This document shows, piece after piece, positions 1-6,187 of a stretch of DNA of 10,886 nt. The stretch lies in contig DATAES010000195.1 of NCBI GenBank assembly GCA_036257895.1, positions 1 to 10,886 on the forward strand, in the 5' to 3' direction. Each line of letters opens with the position of its first letter. Positions within the stretch are counted from its first letter, which is position 1. Under the pieces are notes generated by a model that saw nothing but the letters and a program-made list of their open reading frames with translations, was not told the DNA's origin and searched no databases. Origin of the DNA: DATAES01 sp036257895 (lineage in GTDB: Bacteria > Actinomycetota > Acidimicrobiia > Acidimicrobiales > JACDCH01). A program made the translations under genes and the position numbers.

Positions 1-661
1 GATCGCCGGCGCCCGCTGCGTCGAGCAACTCCATGGCACCTCGCTCGCAACGTGGAAGATCGAAGACGAGGGCAGTCATGGCCGGGTGGCCGGCGAGAAC
101 GGGCGGGACCAGCGCGCCATAGCCGCCACCGACGTCGACCAGTGTGCTGATTCCGGTGAAGTCGTATGCGGCGGCGACTGCGTGTGCGATCCGGCGAGTG
201 CCCTCGGCCATGGCTTGGTTGAAAACTCGCTCGCCCTCCGGTGTGGCGAACGGGGAGAAGGGGTCGTCGACTCCGTCGAGGACCTTGGCGGCGATGTCAC
301 CGGTGCGTACACACTCGACGAGGGCACCCCAAGCGCGCCACGCAGGCGGGCCGAGCGTGAGCATGACCGAGCCACGGACCGACTCGGGGGCATCCGTGCA
401 GAGCAGCGAACCGAGCGGCGTGAGCGCGAACTCGCCGTCACCCACAGCTTCGACGATTCCCAGCGTCGTCAGCGCTCGCAGCAAACGCGCCGTCGCCCCG
501 GCGTCGGCGCCGACCGCGTCGGCGACCTGGGTTGCAGTCCGCTTCTCCCCCGCGAGCGCGTCCAGGATTCGGAGCTCGGTGGCGGCGTAGATGGCCTGCG
601 ATATCCACCGGCTGCCGACGAGGGTCCGGATCTCACGCAGCAGTTGGGAGGGTTCATCCAT
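1..661 (-). CDS. SAM-dependent O-methyltransferase, family 2 type (partial, C-terminus off left edge)
   Basis: The visible 220 residues match the layout of family-2 O-methyltransferases, which transfer a methyl group from S-adenosylmethionine to a hydroxyl of a small molecule. The N-terminal part (about residues 1-100) is a winged-helix dimerisation domain, with an AIYAATELRILDAL-type helix and a TATQVADAVGADAGATARLLRAL helix-turn-helix-like stretch. The Rossmann part follows, with SAM motif I DVGGGYG at residues 176-182 and the downstream FDLPR at 200-204, where FDLP is the usual acidic second-strand segment. The substrate-binding and catalytic C-terminal residues lie beyond the window, so the substrate is unknown. 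Start: ATG at 661, with a weak GGGGA about 10 nt upstream. The next gene upstream on the same strand ends 51 bp away, so co-transcription with the DUF421 pair is possible. Family call is firm; role is open. Confidence 0.85.
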   Translation of the reverse strand, partial: MDEPSQLLREIRTLVGSRWISQAIYAATELRILDALAGEKRTATQVADAVGADAGATARLLRALTTLGIVEAVGDGEFALTPLGSLLCTDAPESVRGSVMLTLGPPAWRAWGALVECVRTGDIAAKVLDGVDDPFSPFATPEGERVFNQAMAEGTRRIAHAVAAAYDFTGISTLVDVGGGYGALVPPVLAGHPAMTALVFDLPRCERGAMELLDAAGAGD

Positions 662-712
662 GCCACGTTGTTCCCCACACGCGGCCGTTGGTTCGCGTGA
701 GGCCTTGCCGCG

Positions 713-1201
713 TCAGCTGCTGCGGTCTTCCTCTTGGATGGTGCGTTGCTGTTGTGACGGACCGCCGTCGACAATGAACGAGAACTTGCCCTCGGGTTCG
801 AGGATCCCGAAGCGGATCTGGCGCAGATCGGCGATGCCCTGATCGCGCGCCGCGCCGGCGACATCGTCGAGGGTCAGCCGTTCGGCTCGAAGGACATCGT
901 CGAGTGGCACACCGTCTCGGATCACGACCACCGGGAAGCCGTCGAGCACGTTGCGCCAGCGGCGGCTCTTGAAGGAGACGATCGAGCTGATGACGATGAG
1001 GATGCTCATCGTCGTCACCGCCAGCACGGCACCCGTGACGCTGCGGTCGTCCCCGGTGACGCCTTGCTGGATGAGATCGCCCATGGTGACGAGCAGGATG
1101 AGCTCGAACGTGCTCAGCTGCGCGAGCTCCCGCTTCCCCAACGCCTTGGTGGCGATCCACAGGAAGAAGAAGATGGCGGCGGCGCGAAGGATGATCTCCA
1201 T
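713..1201 (-). CDS. DUF421/YetF-type membrane protein
   Basis: This 162-residue protein has an N-terminal membrane region followed by a small soluble domain, as in the DUF421 (YetF/YcaP-like) family of inner-membrane proteins of unclear function. Hydrophobic segments lie at about residues 4-20, 31-47 and 57-76. The family signature runs from LGKRELAQLSTFELILL through MGDLIQQGVTGDD (about 21-52). The cytoplasmic domain (about 82-144) holds LDGFPVVVIRDG and a RFGILEPEGKFSFI strand near the end. The C-terminal tail (147-162) is polar and rich in Q, E and S. The start is ATG at 1201, and its A is the last base of the TGA stop of the gene upstream (TGATG). Translation is therefore probably coupled, since I see no strong ribosome site of its own. 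A much longer open frame extends upstream, but it only shadows the neighbouring gene. Family call is good; function unknown. Confidence 0.82.
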   Translation of the reverse strand: MEIILRAAAIFFFLWIATKALGKRELAQLSTFELILLVTMGDLIQQGVTGDDRSVTGAVLAVTTMSILIVISSIVSFKSRRWRNVLDGFPVVVIRDGVPLDDVLRAERLTLDDVAGAARDQGIADLRQIRFGILEPEGKFSFIVDGGPSQQQRTIQEEDRSS

Positions 1202-1776
1202 CAGGGCAACACCCACGTTCTGATCGAGACGCCCACGGCGAGCGAACCGTTGTCGCCGACGACCGAGATCGTTGCCTCCTTGCGGCCCATGTTGGAAGCC
1301 GGGTCCACTTCGGCGTTCCATGACACGCCGAATGTGTCGCCCTGGGGCGGATCGAACTGGAAGAGGACGAGATCGCCGTCGGACGTGGTCGAGGTCGGTT
1401 CGAGGTTCGGAGTTTGGGCGTCGAGGGCCGACAGATAAGAGGACGGGACGGCGAGGGTGACCGGCGCATCGAAGCCGCCGTCGCGGTGAACCTGGATGTC
1501 GAATGGCACGGCGACACCGGGACGTGCGATCGACGCGTAGTGCACCTGCAGGTCGTATCCGTTGCCGCTCGACTCGGCTGTCCTTGTTCGGATGCCGAGC
1601 ACCCCGATGAGTCCGGCCACGAGGATGGCCACAAGGAGAGCGAGCAACAGCCGGCGGCCCCATTGTGCGCGCCGAACCCGGCGGAACGGCGGAACATCCG
1701 GCACCGTCGAAAAAGAAGCAACCACCTCGTCGTCCGGTGCCCGTTCCCGTGACACCCGACGGGCCTCGATGGCCAT
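1201..1776 (-). CDS. Single-pass membrane protein with predicted extracytoplasmic beta domain, unknown function
   Basis: I do not recognise a named family. With ATG at 1776 the product is 191 residues. It has a charged cytoplasmic N-terminus of about 42 residues ending in a basic cluster (FRRVRRAQWGRR), one transmembrane helix at about 43-62, and an outer domain of about 130 residues. The positive-inside rule puts the C-terminal part outside. That part has alternating hydrophobic strands, such as PGVAVPFDIQVHRDGGFDAPVTLAV and GDLVLFQFDPPQGDTFGVSW, resembling an immunoglobulin-like beta sandwich. It overlaps the DUF421 gene by one base (TGATG), so the two products probably act together. The start is uncertain: ATG 1776 lacks a clear ribosome site. 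GTG at 1755 (residue 8) has GAGG 8 nt upstream and is a fair alternative. The frame also stays open to 1872, close to the divergent hemerythrin gene. Confidence 0.7.
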   Translation of the reverse strand: MAIEARRVSRERAPDDEVVASFSTVPDVPPFRRVRRAQWGRRLLLALLVAILVAGLIGVLGIRTRTAESSGNGYDLQVHYASIARPGVAVPFDIQVHRDGGFDAPVTLAVPSSYLSALDAQTPNLEPTSTTSDGDLVLFQFDPPQGDTFGVSWNAEVDPASNMGRKEATISVVGDNGSLAVGVSIRTWVLP

Positions 1777-1825
1777 GGAGAAGCAGTACCCGGCGGCAAC
1801 GGGACCGAACCGCAACCACCGTCGA

Positions 1826-1850
1826 GTTTGTGCCGTCCAGGCTCGGGGAA
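1826..1850 (+). promoter_or_regulatory. Weak SigB/SigF-like promoter candidate for the hemerythrin gene
   Basis: GTTTGT at 1826-1831 is followed 13 nt later by GGGGAA at 1845-1850. Actinobacterial stress sigma factors of the SigB/SigF type read GTTT-N15-17-GGGTA. The -35 part fits and the -10 part has one mismatch. It lies 36 bp before the start of the hemerythrin gene. Given the high GC this could be chance. Confidence 0.25.
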
Positions 1851-1886
1851 CTGCGTCACGCAACACCAGCAACCGGGAGGATCGAA

Positions 1887-2456
1887 ATGGATGCGTTGAA
1901 TCTGTTGATCGCTGACCACAACCGCGTACGCGGCTTGTTCGAACGGTTCCGGAAGGCGAACGACACCCACGACACCTCGTCGATGGCGTCGCTCGCCTCG
2001 ACGATCTTCACCGAACTCGACGTCCATACCACGATCGAGGAGGAGATCTTCTACCCGTGGGCACACGACTTGTCCGATGAGATCGGTGACACCGTCGACG
2101 AGGGCATCCAGGAGCACCACGTGGTGAAGGTGCTGATCGACGAGCTTGGGGAATCGACCCCAGGCGCCGATGACTGGGTCGCCAAGATCACCGTCCTCAT
2201 GGAGAACGTCGAGCACCACGCCGAAGAGGAGGAGAACGAGCTGTTCCCGAAGGTTCGGTCGCACACCAAGGCGGCGGATCGCAACCAACTCAGCGAGCGG
2301 CTGGAGGGCCGCAAGCAACAGCTCGGTGCGCCAGTTCTGGCGGACAAGATCGACCTCACCGAAGATCGGCTACGAGAGCTGGCGAGAGAACAAGCCATCC
2401 CGGGCCGATCCAAGATGGATCACGAAGAGCTTGCGGCGACAGTGAGTCCGGACTGA
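1887..2456 (+). CDS. Hemerythrin HHE-domain protein with C-terminal Rho_N/SAP-like motif
   Basis: The product has 189 residues. The first about 125 form a hemerythrin four-helix bundle that binds a diiron centre through His and Glu. Candidate ligands are His11 (ADHNRVRGLF), His47 and Glu51 (HTTIEEEIFYP), His77 or His78 (QEHHVVKVL), and His110/His111 with Glu114/Glu115 (EHHAEEEENELFP). After a linker, residues 156-186 (DLTEDRLRELAREQAIPGRSKM, then DHEELAATV) match the pattern of Rho_N/SAP-like motifs: a helix, the IPGRSKM turn, and a second helix. Such motifs bind nucleic acid in some proteins. Start: ATG 1887 is preceded by GGGAGG at 1875-1880, an ideal ribosome site, so the upstream extension of the frame to 1665 is rejected. 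A hairpin terminator follows at 2480. Likely roles are oxygen, iron or redox sensing under stress, which is inference from the family. Hemerythrin call is firm; Rho_N motif is likely. Confidence 0.9.
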   Translation: MDALNLLIADHNRVRGLFERFRKANDTHDTSSMASLASTIFTELDVHTTIEEEIFYPWAHDLSDEIGDTVDEGIQEHHVVKVLIDELGESTPGADDWVAKITVLMENVEHHAEEEENELFPKVRSHTKAADRNQLSERLEGRKQQLGAPVLADKIDLTEDRLRELAREQAIPGRSKMDHEELAATVSPD

Positions 2457-2479
2457 CGAAGGGTGACCAAACAGACATG

Positions 2480-2526
2480 ACAAGACGAGGCCGCGCGAAC
2501 GCGCGGCCTCGTCTTGTTCATTTTTT
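2480..2526 (+). terminator. Rho-independent terminator, probably shared by convergent genes
   Basis: Arms 2480-2497 and 2500-2517 are perfect 18-bp inverted repeats (ACAAGACGAGGCCGCGCG on the left) with only AA between them, followed by TTCATTTTTT at 2517-2526. It lies 24 nt after the hemerythrin stop and, on the other strand, 16 nt after the CsbD stop. On the minus strand the run reads as an A-tract before the stem, as in bidirectional terminators, although the U-tract on that side is poor. Confidence 0.92.
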
Positions 2527-2532
2527 CAGATG

Positions 2533-2721
2533 TCAGTCGCGGTGGAGCTTCTCCTTCACTGAGTCGACCGCGTCTTCGACCTTGTCCTTGGCGTTCTCGA
2601 CGAAATCCTTCGTCTTGCCCGAGGCCTTGTCCACCTTGCCTTCGCGCTTGAGATCGTCGTTGTCGGTCACGTCGCCAGCCGCTTCCTTGGCACGGCCCTT
2701 GATTTCATCCATTTCCGGCAT
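2533..2721 (-). CDS. CsbD-like general stress protein
   Basis: This 62-residue, highly charged, helical protein fits the CsbD family in length and sequence. It has an MDEIKGRAKEAAGDVT start, then LKREGKVDKASGKTKDFVENAKDKVEDAVDSVKEKLHRD. The repeats of K/D/E with alanine and valine suggest an amphipathic or partly disordered chain. CsbD proteins are induced as part of the SigB-type general stress response in Gram-positive bacteria; their molecular action is unknown. Start: ATG 2721 has GGAGGA 6-7 nt upstream, so the 27-residue upstream extension of the frame is rejected. It lies 37 bp downstream of the small hydrophobic protein gene on the same strand with no visible terminator between them, so the two probably share a transcript. 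It converges on the hemerythrin gene across the shared terminator. Confidence 0.9.
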   Translation of the reverse strand: MPEMDEIKGRAKEAAGDVTDNDDLKREGKVDKASGKTKDFVENAKDKVEDAVDSVKEKLHRD

Positions 2722-2758
2722 GTCGATTCCTCCGAGGGTTGATTGATACGAATCGGTG

Positions 2759-2905
2759 TCAAACGCGGCTGCCGCGGTAACCCGTGAAGATGCCCACGAC
2801 AACGAGAATGAGCGCGATGATCAGCAGCCACTTCAAGCCCTCGACGAACAACCCGACTCCGCCGATAAGCAGCGCAAGCAGCAGCAACAGCACGACGACA
2901 GCCAT
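2759..2905 (-). CDS. Small two-helix hydrophobic membrane protein (48 aa)
   Basis: A short gene encodes 48 residues. It begins MAVVVLLLLLALLIGGVGLF and continues with a VEGLKW turn, a second hydrophobic segment (LLIIALILVVVGIFTG) and a short basic tail YRGSRV. Two membrane helices are predicted at about residues 2-20 and 26-42, joined by a short loop with Glu22 and Lys25. This is the layout of the tiny actinobacterial proteins usually annotated only as 'hydrophobic protein', whose function is unknown. Start: ATG 2905 with GGAGGT 5 nt upstream, a strong ribosome site that supports a real gene despite its size. Its stop is 37 bp before the CsbD start on the same strand, so it is probably the first gene of a two-gene stress transcript. 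Upstream lie a perfect 10-bp inverted repeat and a GGGTAT element. Confidence 0.85.
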   Translation of the reverse strand: MAVVVLLLLLALLIGGVGLFVEGLKWLLIIALILVVVGIFTGYRGSRV

Positions 2906-2925
2906 CAGAGACCTCCGATTCGAAT

Positions 2926-2960
2926 GGAACAGCCGCGTTCTGCGACTGCACGGCTGTTCC
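2926..2960. repeat. Perfect 10-bp inverted repeat upstream of the hydrophobic protein gene
   Basis: GGAACAGCCG at 2926-2935 and CGGCTGTTCC at 2951-2960 are perfect inverted arms separated by 15 nt. On the minus strand the dyad lies between the GGGTAT element at 2983-2978 and the ribosome site of the 48-aa protein. It could be a 5'-UTR hairpin or an operator. No U-tract follows, so an intrinsic terminator is unlikely. Confidence 0.6.
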
Positions 2961-2977
2961 CGAAATCAGATCGCCTG

Positions 2978-3004
2978 ATACCCGCGCGGCGGGCTGCCTG
3001 CTAC
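2978..3004 (-). promoter_or_regulatory. SigB/SigF-like promoter candidate for the hydrophobic protein-CsbD pair
   Basis: On the minus strand GTAGCA (3004-2999) precedes GGGTAT (2983-2978) by 15 nt. GGGTAT is the exact stress-sigma -10 core; the -35 GTAG matches GTTT only in part. CsbD genes are classic general-stress targets, which supports the reading. Confidence 0.35.
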
Positions 3005-3020
3005 GAGCTGGACATCGAGA

Positions 3021-3971
3021 TCAGACGAGCAACGGACGGAGGTCGTGTTCGAAGAACTTGAAGAAGCCCTGTTGATCGGGCCCGACCTGAGTGATGTAGA
3101 TCTCGTCGTAGCCGGCATCGATGTACTTGCGGATCGAGCTTGCATGTCGTTCGACGTCGGGTCCGCACGAGATCGATTCCGCCACCATCTGCTCGGTCAC
3201 GAGCTGTGATGCCTGCTCGAAGTGAGCCGGCATCGGAAACTCTTGTGAGGCTTCACCGGGGATACCACTGGAGCGCCACAACTCGTGGGCCAGCTTGATG
3301 CATTGCTGTTCGTCTTCACCCCAGCACACCTTGACCAGCGCGAGCTTCGGTCCGGTCCCGCCTTCCTCGACGTACTGGTCGAGCAACTCCTTCGCCGGCG
3401 ACGTGTTGAAGTAGCCGTCGCCGATCCGGGCAGCGAGCGACGTCGCCTTCGGCCCGAACCCGCTCACCAACACTGGCGGCGGACTCGACGGCAGCGAGTA
3501 GATGCGCGCGTTCTCCACCGTGTAGTGGCGGCCATGATGGTTGACGACCTCACCGGACCACAACGCCCGCATCACCTCGATCGCTTCGTCCAGCATTTCG
3601 AGACGGACGTCGGCCGGCGGCCAACGGGTGCCCAGGATGTGTTCGTTGAGCGCTTCGCCGCTGCCGACGCCGAACCGAAAGCGTCCCTCGAGCATCGTTG
3701 CCGCGGTCGCTGCAGCCTGCGCGATGACAGCGGGGTGGATGCGGACCGTCGGGCACGTCACACCGGTCGTGACCTGCAGCTTGGTCGTCGCCGCGATCCC
3801 TCCGATGGTGCACCACACGAACGCGCTCTCGCCTTGGGACTCGAGCCAGGGGTGATAGTGGTCGGAGATCGTCACGGACGCGAACCCCGCGTCCTCGGCT
3901 TGCTGTGCGAACCGGACGAGGGCGGGCGCGCTGTGTTCTTCGGAGCTGAGCGTGTAGCCGATCTCGGTCAT
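3021..3971 (-). CDS. LLM-class F420-dependent oxidoreductase, FGD-like family
   Basis: The product has 316 residues and is a luciferase-like TIM-barrel enzyme of the family that includes F420-dependent glucose-6-phosphate dehydrogenase. It uses coenzyme F420 for hydride transfer. Seen in the sequence are the SDHYHPW motif at residues 36-42, whose His38 corresponds to the active-site histidine of FGD (SDHFQPW), and the GVGSGEALNE loop at 100-109, which has the conserved Glu. Also visible are the RLEMLDEAIEVMRALWSGE helix and HYTVENARIYSLP, typical of this group. The C-terminal FFKFFEHDLRPLL also ends like FGD. I cannot confirm the phosphate-binding lysines, so the substrate need not be glucose 6-phosphate. 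Start: ATG 3971 with a weak AAGAG nearby. It lies 88 bp downstream of the SDR gene on the same strand and may belong to the P450-SDR run. It is good evidence that the host makes F420. Confidence 0.88.
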   Translation of the reverse strand: MTEIGYTLSSEEHSAPALVRFAQQAEDAGFASVTISDHYHPWLESQGESAFVWCTIGGIAATTKLQVTTGVTCPTVRIHPAVIAQAAATAATMLEGRFRFGVGSGEALNEHILGTRWPPADVRLEMLDEAIEVMRALWSGEVVNHHGRHYTVENARIYSLPSSPPPVLVSGFGPKATSLAARIGDGYFNTSPAKELLDQYVEEGGTGPKLALVKVCWGEDEQQCIKLAHELWRSSGIPGEASQEFPMPAHFEQASQLVTEQMVAESISCGPDVERHASSIRKYIDAGYDEIYITQVGPDQQGFFKFFEHDLRPLLV

Positions 3972-4059
3972 GCGCTGCTCTTACCCACGATCGGCCCGGG
4001 CTATCGCACAATGTTGCACCTGAGCGAGCGCGCCGATCGCACGCCGTCGAGGGTTTGCG

Positions 4060-4803
4060 TCAGATGTACATGCCGCCGTTGACGCCGATGACCTGACCGG
4101 TGATGTAGCTGGCATCGTCGGAGCAGAGGAAAGAACACATGGCGGCGATGTCGTCCGGCGTTCCGGCCCGGCCGACGGGGACCATGGGCCCGACGACGTC
4201 CACGCCTGGGAAGTCGCCTGCGGCTTCGGCGGCCCGCGCCATCGGTGTGTCGACGAGGCTGGGCGGGATCGTGTTCACCGTGACCCCGGTTCGTGCCAGC
4301 TCGACCGCGAGCGCTTTCGTCAGCGCGATGACACCGCCCTTCGACGCCGCGTAGTGCGCCATCCTCGGCGCGCCCGACTGGGCGCTCGACGACGAGATGG
4401 TGACGATGCGACCCCAGCCGGCGGCGACCATGTCGGGGATCGCGGCCTGAGCACAGGTGAAGGTGCCGGTGAGGTTGACCGCGACGATCCGGTCCCATGT
4501 CTGCGCCGTGATGTCGGCTACGGAATCGAAGGACTCGATCCCGGCACACGTGACGAGGATCTCGGCGGCGCCGAGCTCGGCGCGCACGGTGGCAAACGCA
4601 GCATCGACCGATGCCCACTCCGCAACGTCGACCTCGAGCGCGAGCGCCTTGACTCCGGTGTCGCGCAACGCGACGGCGGCTGCCTCCGCGCCCGCAGCGT
4701 CGCGGTCGAGCACCGCGACGTGATGGCCTTCGGTGCCCAGGTGCCGCACCACACCGAGCCCGATGCCGGACGCACCGCCGGTGACGACGGCAACCCGGCT
4801 CAT
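4060..4803 (-). CDS. Short-chain dehydrogenase/reductase (classical SDR)
   Basis: This 247-residue classical SDR interconverts an alcohol and a ketone using a nicotinamide cofactor. Visible motifs are TGGASGIG at residues 8-15 (cofactor loop), Asp33 at the end of beta-2 (VLDRD, favouring NAD over NADP), Asp59, CAG at 86-88 in place of the NAG motif, Asn110, Ser138/139, and Tyr151-x3-Lys155 of the catalytic tetrad. The usual PG motif after the active site reads IPPSLVDTPM, with Ser in place of Gly, a mild oddity. The C-terminal ITGQVIGVNGGMYI is the standard dimer end. Its ATG overlaps the P450 stop by 4 bp (ATGA), and AAGGA lies 6 nt upstream. The two are therefore coupled, and the SDR probably oxidises the hydroxyl that the P450 makes. 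Confidence 0.93.
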   Translation of the reverse strand: MSRVAVVTGGASGIGLGVVRHLGTEGHHVAVLDRDAAGAEAAAVALRDTGVKALALEVDVAEWASVDAAFATVRAELGAAEILVTCAGIESFDSVADITAQTWDRIVAVNLTGTFTCAQAAIPDMVAAGWGRIVTISSSSAQSGAPRMAHYAASKGGVIALTKALAVELARTGVTVNTIPPSLVDTPMARAAEAAGDFPGVDVVGPMVPVGRAGTPDDIAAMCSFLCSDDASYITGQVIGVNGGMYI

Positions 4804-6086
4804 CGTTGTCCTTCGATCGGCGTGAACTCCAAGTGCAGTTCATTCAGACCACGGAGGACCCATGTCGATTCGTAGCGGAAGCGACGCGCGCCTGCTGGTC
4901 CGTGATGCTCCTCGGACAGCCGGATGTCGCGCATCCGGTCGAGGATGCGCTCGAGACTGACCCGTCCCTCCGCGCGCGCCAGCGGGCCACCGGGACAGGA
5001 GTGCACACCGCGACCGAACGCAATGTGGGCCTGGGCATTCGGTCGGTCGATGCGGAAGTCGTGTGGACACTCGAAGCGTCGCGGGTCACGGTTGGCCGCC
5101 CCGTTGAGGAGCATCACCGGCGTTCCCGCCTCGATGTCGACGTCGCCGACGGTCGTCGAGCGGCGCGCGAGCCGGAAGTCGGTCTTCACCGGACTCTCGA
5201 CTCGAAGCACCTCCTCGATGAAGTTGGGGAGGAGCTCCTTGTCCGCTCGTAGCTCGTCCTGCAACTCCGGATGTTCGGCCAAGTGCTTCAGCGCGGCGGC
5301 CAACAATCGAGCCGTTGTCTCCTGACCGGCGGCGAACAGGAACGTCGCGGTTCGCACGACCGAGGTCACCGGGGGCGTTGCGCCATCCGGGTAGGTCGCC
5401 AGCGCCAGGCTGGTCAAGACGTCCTTGCGCGGCGTGCGCCTCCGGTCCTCGACGTAGCCCGCGAACCACTCGTCGAGCCAAGCGAGAGGGTTCTCTCCCA
5501 CACTCCCCCGGTCGCCGGCGCCGACCGTGCCGATGCCCTTCGTGAGCCCGAACCCCTCCCGGAAACGCTGGTGGTCCTCCTCCGGCACGCCGAGAAGATC
5601 CGCTACCACCAGCATGGCGAAGGGTTGCGTGTAGGCGCTGATGAACTCGCACCGTCCGTCGGCGACGAACTCGTCGAGCTGCTGGTCGGCGAGGCGCCAC
5701 ATGAACGCCTCGTTGTCCTTGAGCCGCTTCGGCGTGATCAGCCGCATCAGCAACGCCCGTTCCCGCGTGTGCTCGGGCGGATCCATCGTGACCATGTGCT
5801 CGTGCATCGGTAGCTGGTCGCGATAGCGAGCGACGATCTCGGAGACGTCATCTCCCTCGAGCGGGACGGGGAACATGGCGAACGGGCCGACCACGGAGTT
5901 GCACGACGAGAACGCGTCGGTGTCGCGATACACGTCGTTCGCTTCGTCGTAGCCGCTCACGGCGACGACGCCGAGGTGCGCGAGCGGCAGCACCGGACAT
6001 TGCTCGCGCAGTTCGTCGAAGTACGGATACGGATCCTCGACGAGTGACTCGTCGTTGAAGTAGTCGATCGTCGTCCAGTTGCTCAA
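4800..6086 (-). CDS. Cytochrome P450 monooxygenase (TTG start)
   Basis: The product is a 428-residue soluble bacterial class I P450, which needs a ferredoxin and reductase not found in this window. Motifs, numbered from the TTG start: MDPPEHTRER near 101-110 (helix C), AAGQETT at 252-258 in helix I (oxygen activation, with Glu before the Thr pair), ExxR at Glu292/Arg295 (EEVLR), and the heme loop FGRGVHSCPGG at 357-367 with Cys364 as thiolate ligand. Start choice: GTG at 6101 would begin inside GGGAGGAG, itself an ideal ribosome site. That site lies 7 nt before TTG 6086, so TTG is much more likely and gives MSNWTTIDYFND. It is divergent from a TetR gene across a dyad-rich region and overlaps the SDR downstream. 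The substrate is unknown; neighbours suggest a lipid or terpenoid. Confidence 0.93.
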   Translation of the reverse strand: MSNWTTIDYFNDESLVEDPYPYFDELREQCPVLPLAHLGVVAVSGYDEANDVYRDTDAFSSCNSVVGPFAMFPVPLEGDDVSEIVARYRDQLPMHEHMVTMDPPEHTRERALLMRLITPKRLKDNEAFMWRLADQQLDEFVADGRCEFISAYTQPFAMLVVADLLGVPEEDHQRFREGFGLTKGIGTVGAGDRGSVGENPLAWLDEWFAGYVEDRRRTPRKDVLTSLALATYPDGATPPVTSVVRTATFLFAAGQETTARLLAAALKHLAEHPELQDELRADKELLPNFIEEVLRVESPVKTDFRLARRSTTVGDVDIEAGTPVMLLNGAANRDPRRFECPHDFRIDRPNAQAHIAFGRGVHSCPGGPLARAEGRVSLERILDRMRDIRLSEEHHGPAGARRFRYESTWVLRGLNELHLEFTPIEGQR

Positions 6087-6115
6087 CCGGTCTCCTCCCA
6101 CACGCCGCGGCGACG

Positions 6116-6160
6116 CATGCTGTGCAATTGCTCAGCTTTGTCGAGCAGTTGCTTAGCATG
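6116..6160. promoter_or_regulatory. Candidate TetR operator: two 14-bp near-palindromes 21 bp apart within a 45-bp dyad
   Basis: Site 1 TGTGCAATTGCTCA (6121-6134) is a palindrome broken by one pair. Site 2 CGAGCAGTTGCTTA (6142-6155) matches the symmetric form TGAGCAATTGCTCA at 11 of 14. Their centres are 21 bp apart, two helical turns. They sit inside a larger dyad, arms 6116-6133 and 6143-6160, which match at 15 of 18 positions. The dyad lies 30 bp from the P450 TTG start and 27 bp from the TetR start. This is where an autoregulating TetR protein would bind. Confidence 0.7.
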
Positions 6161-6168
6161 ACGCGTCA
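6159..6168. repeat. Perfect 10-bp palindrome TGACGCGTCA
   Basis: TGACGCGTCA is its own reverse complement and directly adjoins the operator dyad, 19 bp before the TetR start. It could be an extra half-site or a promoter part (TTGACG on the minus strand), but no matching -10 was found. Confidence 0.4.
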
Positions 6169-6187
6169 AGCGTGACAAGGTGTGGTC

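Noticed and set aside
86..700. 204-residue plus-strand frame over the O-methyltransferase
   Set aside because: No recognisable domain and Arg/Gly-rich composition; the minus-strand frame has a clear SAM motif and family layout.
654..2318. 554-residue open frame on the minus strand spanning three genes
   Set aside because: It runs antisense to the hemerythrin gene and out of frame through the DUF421 pair, with low-complexity Arg/Ser/Pro-rich sequence and no domain. It is a high-GC shadow.
3956..3971. AGCCGATCTCGG near the F420 enzyme start as a copy of the 7906 palindrome
   Set aside because: It is coding sequence (IGYT...), lacks full symmetry and matches only in part; probably chance.
3285..4082. 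265-residue plus-strand frame opposite the F420 oxidoreductase
   Set aside because: Composition rich in Arg, Asp and Val with no domain; the opposite strand carries a clear luciferase-like enzyme.
4001..4843. 280-residue minus-strand frame within the SDR
   Set aside because: Arg-rich frame-shifted copy of the SDR coding region; no motifs.
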